DNA of 43,057 nt from assembly GCA_009379815.1 (NCBI GenBank), contig WHSY01000039.1:1-43057 (forward strand), written 5' to 3'. A program made the translations under genes and the position numbers. The DNA is from Pseudonocardiaceae bacterium. GTDB taxonomy: Bacteria; Actinomycetota; Actinomycetes; Mycobacteriales; Pseudonocardiaceae. The notes beneath the pieces are model-generated. The model had not been told where the DNA came from. It ran no database searches and saw only the letters and a program-made list of their open reading frames with translations. Positions 31,396 to 37,990 of this stretch are shown piece by piece; the first letter of the stretch is position 1, and each line of letters opens with the position of its first letter.

Positions 31396-31656
31396 TCAGC
31401 TCCCGTAGTGGTATCGGCAAGCGGCGATCCGCAGCTCGTCCTCGCTGATCTTGTACACAAGTCGGTGCTCGTCGGTGATGCGACGCGACCAGTAACCGTG
31501 GAACCCGTGCTTGAGGGGCTCGGGCTTGCCGATCCCCTCGTTGCCGTTGCGCTCCACATCCTTGATCAGCGTGTTGATGCGTTTGAGGACCTTGCGATCC
31601 TGCGTCTGCCACCAGACGTAGTCATCCCAGGCGCTCTGGTCCCAGACCAGCTTCAT
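31396..31656 (-). CDS. yoeB: Txe/YoeB family mRNA endonuclease toxin
   Basis: An 86-residue ribosome-dependent mRNA interferase. It keeps the YoeB core (AWDDYVWWQTQDRKVLKRIN, GIGKPEPLKHGFHGYWSRRI, DEHRLVYKI, RIAACRYHYGS). Glu46, Arg65, His83 and Tyr84 stand exactly where the E. coli YoeB catalytic residues are. Full length and apparently functional. ATG at 31656 overlaps the antitoxin stop (ATGA), giving the usual antitoxin-first coupled operon. Confidence 0.96.
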   Translation of the reverse strand: MKLVWDQSAWDDYVWWQTQDRKVLKRINTLIKDVERNGNEGIGKPEPLKHGFHGYWSRRITDEHRLVYKISEDELRIAACRYHYGS

Positions 31657-31904
31657 TCGACAAGATCCTGCTCGAATCCTCCGCCATGCTCGAGCCGGTC
31701 GATCGAGGCCAGCAGCCGACGGGCGTTCTCGGGACTCTTGAGCAGGTACGCGGTTTCCTTCAGCGACTCGTAGTCGTCGAGCGCAACCATGACCACCGGG
31801 TCGTGGCCGGCGCGGGTGATCACCACCTCTTCGCGGTCGTCCACGACCGCATTGAGGGTCTCAGCGTACTTCGCGCGTGACTCGGAATACGTCATGGTCT
31901 TCAC
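31653..31904 (-). CDS. yefM: YefM/Phd family antitoxin
   Basis: An 83-residue antitoxin (MKTMTYSESRAKYAETLNAV, DDREEVVITRAGHDPVVMVA, SLKETAYLLKSPENARRLLA) with the Phd/YefM N-terminal DNA-binding and dimer domain and an acidic C-terminus that wraps the toxin. GTG 31904 is preferred because GGGAGG lies six bases in front; ATG 31895 is the alternative. It sits directly upstream of yoeB. An operator-like palindrome lies just before it, so the pair should be autoregulated. Confidence 0.94.
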   Translation of the reverse strand: MKTMTYSESRAKYAETLNAVVDDREEVVITRAGHDPVVMVALDDYESLKETAYLLKSPENARRLLASIDRLEHGGGFEQDLVE

Positions 31905-31922
31905 AACCCACCTCCCATGTGC

Positions 31923-31938
31923 GTACATGATACTGTAC
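31923..31938. promoter_or_regulatory. Operator-like palindrome of the yefM-yoeB operon
   Basis: GTACA-TGATAC-TGTAC, directly upstream of the yefM ribosome site. The E. coli YefM operator is built from TGTACA-containing palindromes, so this is the likely YefM binding site. On the minus strand TATCAT inside it could be the -10 box. Confidence 0.6.
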
Positions 31939-32017
31939 GTCTAACGTCGCGTAGCGGCAAGCGTGACCGACCGTCGACGTCTCTCTGTGATGGGCTGTTT
32001 CATCGGCCTCGGGCACG

Positions 32018-32031
32018 TCCCCGTTCGGGCA
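32018..32031. promoter_or_regulatory. Candidate operator TCCCCGTTCGGGCA
   Basis: One-mismatch version of the shared palindrome, in the gap between yefM and the 3' end of the cap gene, about 115 bases from the yefM start. Confidence 0.35.
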
Positions 32032-32040
32032 CGGTGATGC

Positions 32041-32625
32041 TCACCTCGAGCGTTCCTGCAGGTCGATCAGAGGTGGCGCGATCACCAACGGTGCGACATC
32101 CACCGGCGCTCCCGCCAGCGCGGGTGCCGCGACGACCACGTTGAGCGAGGGGCGAAGCTCGCCGCCCAGCGCCGGCCACAGATCGGCGGCCGAGCGATCG
32201 TTGCCGAGCGTCGTGGCCACCGTCAGCCCGCACGGCACGCCGAGCGCCCGCAGGTCCTTGGACAGCAGCTCCTCGGGCAGGGCGTCGTGCCCCAGCAGCG
32301 AGCTCAGCACGGCCGACAGCAACCGATGTTCGTCTTCGGGGCGTTGGGTCCACGCCGTGATCAGATAGCAGAGATCGAACACCCGTGGCGGCCGGTGCCG
32401 CGCGGCGATGTGCCCGTTTCCCCCGCGGACGTTGATCTGGCCGTGCTGTCGGCGGCGGGTGTCCTCCTTGATGTCGTAGAGGAAGACGCTGAGGGCGGGC
32501 CCGCTGCGCTTGGCGGCCCAGTCGCGGGTGGGGGCGTCGAAGGCGATCTCCACCTGCGCCCCGTTGAGCACGTCCCGGCGCAGCAGCGCGGCCAGCGCCT
32601 CATCAACCTCGACGATCACCCTCAC
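32041..32625 (-). CDS. DUF4255 / Pvc16-type tail cap protein
   Basis: A 194-residue protein of the Pvc16 N-terminal (DUF4255) family, which caps the end of the sheath-tube in extracellular CIS. Diagnostic stretches are VIVEVDEALAALLRRD, EIAFDAPTRDW, SVFLYDIKEDTRRR, PPRVFDLCYLITAWTQRPED and EHRLLSAVLSSLLGHDALP. GTG 32625 gives the usual start a few residues before IVEVDEAL; GTG 32619 is equally possible. The longer upstream frame is low-complexity shadow sequence. A perfect candidate operator lies 65 bases upstream. Confidence 0.92.
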   Translation of the reverse strand: MRVIVEVDEALAALLRRDVLNGAQVEIAFDAPTRDWAAKRSGPALSVFLYDIKEDTRRRQHGQINVRGGNGHIAARHRPPRVFDLCYLITAWTQRPEDEHRLLSAVLSSLLGHDALPEELLSKDLRALGVPCGLTVATTLGNDRSAADLWPALGGELRPSLNVVVAAPALAGAPVDVAPLVIAPPLIDLQERSR

Positions 32626-32689
32626 AGCCTGCCGCGTTGTTCCGCGGGCGCGCACCGGTGCGAAGCGCCGCCGGTGGTGCCGGTTCCGC

Positions 32690-32703
32690 TGCCCGTTCGG
32701 GCA
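32690..32703. promoter_or_regulatory. Perfect candidate operator TGCCCGTTCGGGCA between the cap and beta-propeller genes
   Basis: Located in the divergent gap, 65 bases before the cap gene and 70 bases before the secreted propeller gene, preceded by CCGGTTCCGC, so it could control both. Confidence 0.45.
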
Positions 32704-32772
32704 TCCCGGGCTGCCCCCCGCCGGGTACGGCGGGACCTGCATGCCGCGCGGCTGGAGTGGTGCTCTGTTCCC

Positions 32773-35676
32773 GTGAGACTCCGGGGTGCCCTGCTCGCGG
32801 CGGTGCTGACCGCTGCAGCGGCGCCCGGCGTCGCCGCGGCCCAGCCTCCCGCCGCCGCACCGACCTGGATATCGGACGGCGGCGAGCACATCTCGGGCGC
32901 GGCCGACCTGTCCGACGACGGGTCGCAGGTGACGTTCCAGTCCTATGCCGACCTGACCGGCGCCCCCACGCCGACAACACCACCGCCATCCCCGGCCCCA
33001 AGCCCGACCCCGACCCCGACCCCGACAGAAGCCCCGCCGCCACCGACACAATCCCCCTCCCCCACCGAAACAGCGGTCCCGAGAGCAGCGTCCTCACAGG
33101 CTCGCGAGGAGGGCCGGCAGTCGCACGTCTACGTCCGTGACCGGGGCCGGGCAGCGACCACCCTGCTCTCGGAACCCGGCGCCGGACACGCCACCGCGCC
33201 CAGCATCTCGGGCAGTGGACGACTGGTGTCCTGGGTGCAGCGCAGCGGCACCGAGACCGACATCCTCGTGGCGGACCGCGATCCCGATGCCGACGGCGTC
33301 CTCGACGAGCCGGGCCAGCGCACCGTCCGCCGCGTCACCGGCACCGAGTCCGATCTGCGGTACCAGCGCGTCTCGGGATGCTTCCCGTTGGGCCGCGCCG
33401 GCTCGAACAACGGGCCGTGCGGCCCGCAGCTGTCAGCTGACGGGTCGACGTTGGCGTTCCCGGGCTGGCTGGGGCCCAGCTCACCGGCGCTGATCCCGCA
33501 GATCCGCTTCCTGGACGACCTCGAGCTCGCAGAGCTTGTCGACTTCGAGCGGCCGGCCGGGGACGTGATCGACTTCAGGCGCTCGGCCCGTGCGGGGTAC
33601 GACGAGCGAGCAGAGGTGGGCCTGCTGGTGGAGGGCGACCGGGCCGTGCAGCTACGAGGCGTGACCATCGAGGGCCCGGGCGACGCGTTCCGGATCGACG
33701 AGTCGAGCTGCACCGGGACAGTGGAGCCGGGTCAGCGGTGCGTTCTGGACCTCGTCTTCGAGCCCGACTCGAACAGTTGCCCGGCCGACGGCGAGTGGCA
33801 CGTCCACCGCGCCCAGCTCGTCACCGATGCCACCACGCCCGCCGGCCGGGCCGCCTACCCGATCGTCGCCGACTGCTGGGGCGGCTACCAGGCCTTCGAC
33901 TCGTTCGCCGCACCCCGGCAGGCGCCGGCCGAGCCGTGCCCCGCACCGGACCTGAGCGGTCTTCGCCCTCGCTTGATCAGCGATGCGTCGGGCCGTGGCT
34001 TCGGGTACCAGGTCGCCGATGCCGGTCCGGTGCAGCTGGGGCGCACCGACCTCGTCGCGCTGGAGGTTGGCCCCTTCGAGGGCAGCCGGGTCACGTTCAG
34101 CCCGCCGCCGGACTGCTCCGCACAGCTCGTCACACCCCCGCCCGAACAGCAGCTGCCGGGCGCGGATCGGCCGGAACCGTGCGTGGCGGGCCGGGACACG
34201 CTGCTGAGCAGCTGCACCGCGTACGTGCTGCTGCGCCCCACCGGGATCCGGACCGAGGTGGCAAGCCTGGACCTGGCCGGCACCGTCACCCGCTTCGTCG
34301 CGGAGGGACTACGCAGCGTCGTCATCGCGCGTCGAGACCTGTCCGGCACGGGTGACTTCGCCGGTCCCGACGCACCACCGCCGGCAGTGGTGAGTGTCGA
34401 CGACGGGGGAAACCGCATCCACGGCATCGAGCCCTCAATCTCCGGCGACGGCCGGCGGGTGGCGTTCACCTCGCGGCTCAGCGGTACGCCGCAGGTCTAC
34501 GTGCATGACACCGATGCCCGCGGGGACCGCAGCTATCAGCCGGGGTCGACCGAGCTCGTCTCGATCCTGCCGCCCGCACCACCATCACCACCACCACCTC
34601 CACCACCGTCACCGGACGTGCCGGCACCGCCCCCGCCACCACCCCCCGCAGCGGGATCGCCGTCGTTGTCGGCCGGCGGGAACCGGGTCGCGTTCCGCGC
34701 CGACGATCACGTCCACCTGCGCGACCTGGCCGCGGCCACGACGGTGCAGGTCTCCGACAGGTTCACGCTCGGCCACGCGCTGTCCGGCGACGGCACCACG
34801 GTCGCCTTCGCGACCCCACCCGGCGATGTCGACCCGGGGGGGCTGCGGGTGCGTTTCCTACCCGACCTCGACGGCGGCGGGGTGACCGAGACGCCGGCGG
34901 CCGACGCGGCCGATGCATTCCTTCCGGCGATCGATGCGCACGGCCGGCACATCGCGTTCGACACCTATGCCCCGTTGGCCGGCGCGGACGAGAACGGCAC
35001 CGCCGACGTCTACCTCGCCGAGCGCCTTCCCGAGGTGACCCTGGACCCGGCCACAGTGGACTTCGGCCCGCTGCCGGTGGACACCATCAGCGGACCGCGC
35101 GAGGTGACCGTCAGCAATGCCGGGCCGGGCCCACTGGTGATCACCGGCACACCGTTGACCGGGCCGTTCACCGCCGGCGACGACAACTGCGGACCGGCGC
35201 TGCACCGCGGTCGCAGCTGCGTGATCAGCATGACATTCGCGCCCACCGAGCAGGGTCCGAGCACCGGCACGCTCACCGTCAGTGATCTCGACGCGGACTA
35301 CACCGCCTCGTTGACCGGCACCGGGATGGTCGGAGGTACCGGTGGCCCCACCCCGGTCGACCCGGACGGTGACGGTCTCGCCGCGGAGCTGGTGCTCGAC
35401 CCGCCGATCGCCGCGCTCGGTGACGCGGTGCTGGCACGCGGCACCGAGTTCCCCTCGAACGCCGACGTGGTGCTGACCTGGCGACCGGGGCTGGGCCGCA
35501 CGACGGTGACCTCCGATCCGGCAGGCGCCTTCACGGTCTCGGTGCTGGTCTTCCCGGAGGACCGGCTCGGCGAGCGGGTTCTGGTCGGGACGGCCGGCGA
35601 CGTGAGGGTGGAGAGCCCGCCGTTCCTCGTCGTCGCACCGGCGGGCCAGCCACCCGGGTTCCACAACCGCGGGTGA
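32773..35676 (+). CDS. Secreted beta-propeller protein with choice-of-anchor D domain
   Basis: A 967-residue exported protein. The signal peptide LRGALLAAVLTAAAAPGVAA is followed by a mature N-terminus APTWISDGGEHISGAADLSD and a long Pro/Thr linker. Repeated blade-like units follow, such as PSISGSGRLVSWVQRSGTET, PSISGDGRRVAFTSRLSG, and DAHGRHIAFDTYAPLAG, typical of TolB/WD40-like propellers. Around residues 755-865 is a choice-of-anchor D Ig-like domain (VTLDPATVDFGPLPVDTISG, FAPTEQGPSTGTLTVSDLDA), then a last Ig-like domain. Eight or more Cys suggest disulfides. No C-terminal membrane helix or sortase motif is visible. GTG 32773 was chosen at the signal peptide. It neighbours the cap gene and a membrane protein, so a surface role in the CIS programme is likely (inference). 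Confidence 0.82.
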   Translation: MRLRGALLAAVLTAAAAPGVAAAQPPAAAPTWISDGGEHISGAADLSDDGSQVTFQSYADLTGAPTPTTPPPSPAPSPTPTPTPTEAPPPPTQSPSPTETAVPRAASSQAREEGRQSHVYVRDRGRAATTLLSEPGAGHATAPSISGSGRLVSWVQRSGTETDILVADRDPDADGVLDEPGQRTVRRVTGTESDLRYQRVSGCFPLGRAGSNNGPCGPQLSADGSTLAFPGWLGPSSPALIPQIRFLDDLELAELVDFERPAGDVIDFRRSARAGYDERAEVGLLVEGDRAVQLRGVTIEGPGDAFRIDESSCTGTVEPGQRCVLDLVFEPDSNSCPADGEWHVHRAQLVTDATTPAGRAAYPIVADCWGGYQAFDSFAAPRQAPAEPCPAPDLSGLRPRLISDASGRGFGYQVADAGPVQLGRTDLVALEVGPFEGSRVTFSPPPDCSAQLVTPPPEQQLPGADRPEPCVAGRDTLLSSCTAYVLLRPTGIRTEVASLDLAGTVTRFVAEGLRSVVIARRDLSGTGDFAGPDAPPPAVVSVDDGGNRIHGIEPSISGDGRRVAFTSRLSGTPQVYVHDTDARGDRSYQPGSTELVSILPPAPPSPPPPPPPSPDVPAPPPPPPPAAGSPSLSAGGNRVAFRADDHVHLRDLAAATTVQVSDRFTLGHALSGDGTTVAFATPPGDVDPGGLRVRFLPDLDGGGVTETPAADAADAFLPAIDAHGRHIAFDTYAPLAGADENGTADVYLAERLPEVTLDPATVDFGPLPVDTISGPREVTVSNAGPGPLVITGTPLTGPFTAGDDNCGPALHRGRSCVISMTFAPTEQGPSTGTLTVSDLDADYTASLTGTGMVGGTGGPTPVDPDGDGLAAELVLDPPIAALGDAVLARGTEFPSNADVVLTWRPGLGRTTVTSDPAGAFTVSVLVFPEDRLGERVLVGTAGDVRVESPPFLVVAPAGQPPGFHNRG

Positions 35677-35679
35677 CGG

Positions 35680-36300
35680 TCAGATCAGGCCCTCGCGCAG
35701 CGCGTAGGCCACCGCGTGCGACCGGTTGCGCAGCTGGAACCTGTTGGTGACGTCGTGGAGCACGTTCTTCACGGTGCGCTCGGAGTAGGCCAGGGTGTGT
35801 GCGATCTCGCGGGTGTCCATGCCGTCGGCCACCAGGCCCAGCACCCTCGCCTCCCGGCTCGACAGTCCCGTCACCGACAACCCTCTCGGGCCCAGCACGT
35901 GCCGCTGCAGCCGGCCGACCTGGTCGAGCAGCCGGCCGAGCATGTCCGGTGGCAGCGTCCCGTCTCCCGATGCCGCGCGGGTAGCGACGTGGGCCAGCTG
36001 CTCGGCACTGGCGTCGGCGCGGCGGATGAGTGCGCACACCCCGATCTCGACAGCCGCCAGCAGCGCCGCGTCGTCGACCGACGAGGCGACCAGCACGATG
36101 CGGCGACAGCCCTTGCCCTGCACCCGGCGCATCAGCTCCTGCGTCTGCTCGCAGACGGTGTCCGCGACGACCACGGTCACGGCTGCCGAGGCCGGCTCGT
36201 CGACGAGCAGTACCTCGGGCCGCGGCCGCAACGTCGTCGCGACACCGATCTCGGAGATGGGGTCGAGCGCGCACACGTGCACAGCCACCCGTCCGATCAT
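35680..36300 (-). CDS. LuxR-type response regulator with atypical receiver domain
   Basis: A 206-residue regulator. The C-terminal LuxR/FixJ HTH is canonical (LSSREARVLGLVADGMDTRE, AYSERTVKNVLHDVTNRFQL). The N-terminal half looks like a receiver domain but has lost the acidic pair (CALDPISEIG instead of a DD-type pocket) and shows Arg-Arg where the conserved Lys should be (CALIRRADAS). An Asp in VVVADT may sit at the phosphorylation position. It is probably not controlled by ordinary phosphotransfer, and no histidine kinase is nearby. ATG 36300 has a GGGAGG site; the longer frame to 36375 was rejected. It stands between two envelope-protein genes and is a good candidate for local CIS control. 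Confidence 0.88.
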   Translation of the reverse strand: MIGRVAVHVCALDPISEIGVATTLRPRPEVLLVDEPASAAVTVVVADTVCEQTQELMRRVQGKGCRRIVLVASSVDDAALLAAVEIGVCALIRRADASAEQLAHVATRAASGDGTLPPDMLGRLLDQVGRLQRHVLGPRGLSVTGLSSREARVLGLVADGMDTREIAHTLAYSERTVKNVLHDVTNRFQLRNRSHAVAYALREGLI

Positions 36301-36380
36301 GTTTCCTCCCTTGGCCGCCGGACCGATCTCGCCGAGCAGTCTGGGGACCACCGCTCCACATGCGCTCAACGCCAACTCAA

Positions 36381-36400
36381 CGGGCAGGGCAGGTTGCCCG
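36381..36400. promoter_or_regulatory. Everted copy of the candidate operator half-sites
   Basis: CGGGCA (36381-36386) and TGCCCG (36395-36400) form an inverted repeat with an 8-base spacer in the divergent gap between the LuxR gene and the membrane/coiled-coil gene. These are the same half-sites as in the other candidate operators but facing outward. Confidence 0.3.
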
Positions 36401-36455
36401 ATGGTCCGGCCTCGCGTGCCGTTACCGCGCGGGTGCGGCCTCGTAGCGTGGGCCC

Positions 36456-37907
36456 ATGAGCACGCTGGCCCGTCTCGATGTCGCGCGGCTCGTGCTGGTC
36501 CCCGGCGGGCAGGCCAGCTGCCGGCTGTCGGTCACCAACAACAGCCAGGTCGTCGAGGCCTACCGGTTCACGCCGCTGGGCGACCTGGCCCCCTACGCCA
36601 GCGTGGAGCCGCCGGAGCTGTCGCTGTATCCCGGCACCGACGGCGAGGTGACCGTCACGTTCGCTGTGCCGCGGGCCGCCGGGGTCCCGGCCGCCGAAGT
36701 GCCCTTCGCCGTCATGGTGGAGCCCCGGGAGAACCCCACCAATACCGCCGTGCCCGAGGGCATCATCGATATCACCGGGTTCTCGGAGACGCGCAGCGAG
36801 CTGGCCCCTCGCATGTCGCAGGCCCGCTGGCGGACCATGCACTCCCTCGCGGTGGACAACCGCGGCAACCACCCGATCCGCGTCTTCCTGCGTGGTGAGG
36901 ACCCCGACGAGGCGCTGCGGATCCGGTGCAAACCGGATGTGCTGGTGATCGAACCGGGCGAGGCGGCGTTCTCCAAGATCAAGATCAAGACCGCGCGCAT
37001 CATGTGGCGAGGTGCGCCGCAGACCCTGCCGTTCCGGGTGCTGATGAGCGAGCAGGACGCACCGGCGAGCCCGCTCGACGACTTCGAGGAGCCGCCGGAT
37101 GAGGCCGGCGGACTGCCGGGAACACCCTCACAGCCCGCCGACGGCCAGGTGGTCCAGGGGCCGATCTTCCCTCGCGGCAGCGCGAAGGTGGCGGCGCTGG
37201 CCGCCGCGGGTCTGGTCGCGCTGGTGGCGCTGTGGTTCGCCGTGCTGCGCCCGACGGTCCGCTCCGCAGCGCAGGAGGCGGTGGCCGAGCAGGTCGCCGA
37301 GGTCGAGGAGAAGGCCGTCGAGGCTCAGGAACAGGCGCAAGCCGCACAGCAGCAGGCCGAGCGGGCCGGCCAGCAGGCTGCGCTGGCCAGCGGGACGGCC
37401 AACCAGGCATCGACCGCGGTGCAGGACGAGGAGGCCGCCCGTGCGCTGGCCCAGGCGGTCGAGCCGTTCAACCGGCGGATCCTGGTCACCGCCGCTCCCG
37501 GCCAGGACGAGATCGGGGACTACGTGGTGCCCGACGGGCAGATCGTCACCGTCACCGACCTGGTCTTCGAGTCCCGGGGCGATATCGGCACGGTACGGCT
37601 GCTGCGGGACGCCGACGTGCTGATCACCGCCCGGGCGGAGAACTTCCGCACCCTCGACCAGCACTTCGTCTCGCCGATCATCTTCACCGAGGGGCAGCGC
37701 ATCGTCTACGCGCTGCAGTGCACCACTCCGGTGCAGGACCAGCAGCAGTGTCAGGCCGGGCTCTACATCAGCGGCACGACGCAACCCGAGCCACCACCCC
37801 CGGCACCGCCGAGCGCCCCGCTTCCACCGGGAGAACCGCTTCCACCGGGAGAACCGGTGCCGCCGGGAGAAGCGGCAGAGCCTGCCGGACCGGAGCCGCC
37901 CGGCTGA
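36456..37907 (+). CDS. Single-pass membrane protein with Ig-like cytoplasmic domains and coiled coil
   Basis: A 483-residue protein. Residues 1-215 are two beta-sandwich domains (RLVLVPGGQASCRLSVTNNS, VTVTFAVPRAAGVPAAEVPF, SLAVDNRGNHPIRVFLRGED) without a signal peptide, so they face the cytosol. One transmembrane helix follows (VAALAAAGLVALVALWFAVL, about 247-266), then an Ala/Gln/Glu-rich coiled coil (about 275-330) outside the membrane, a C-terminal beta-rich domain, and a Pro-rich tail made by an 18-base repeat. Similar 'hydrolytic protein' annotations occur in actinobacterial CIS loci, but no catalytic motif is visible. The topology suits a link between cytosolic CIS particles and the envelope (inference). 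It is divergent from the LuxR regulator. Confidence 0.75.
   Translation: MSTLARLDVARLVLVPGGQASCRLSVTNNSQVVEAYRFTPLGDLAPYASVEPPELSLYPGTDGEVTVTFAVPRAAGVPAAEVPFAVMVEPRENPTNTAVPEGIIDITGFSETRSELAPRMSQARWRTMHSLAVDNRGNHPIRVFLRGEDPDEALRIRCKPDVLVIEPGEAAFSKIKIKTARIMWRGAPQTLPFRVLMSEQDAPASPLDDFEEPPDEAGGLPGTPSQPADGQVVQGPIFPRGSAKVAALAAAGLVALVALWFAVLRPTVRSAAQEAVAEQVAEVEEKAVEAQEQAQAAQQQAERAGQQAALASGTANQASTAVQDEEAARALAQAVEPFNRRILVTAAPGQDEIGDYVVPDGQIVTVTDLVFESRGDIGTVRLLRDADVLITARAENFRTLDQHFVSPIIFTEGQRIVYALQCTTPVQDQQQCQAGLYISGTTQPEPPPPAPPSAPLPPGEPLPPGEPVPPGEAAEPAGPEPPG
37818..37871. repeat. 18-bp tandem repeat, three copies, encoding the LPPGEP tail
   Basis: CCGCTTCCACCGGGAGAA occurs at 37818-37835 and 37836-37853, and a copy with three changes at 37854-37871. 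The product is a Pro-rich C-terminal tail that may span cell-wall material. Confidence 0.85.
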
Positions 37908-37990
37908 GGCGACCGCACTCGCTGCCCGACTCCTGGCCAGTTGTCGCCCTCCGTGCCAGACTGGCTACACCAGGGGACGGTGGGGTTCGC

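Noticed and set aside
34580-34650. Long proline-coding CCACCACC run as a possible slippage switch
   Set aside because: It encodes a Pro-rich linker in frame; no evidence of phase change from a single sequence.
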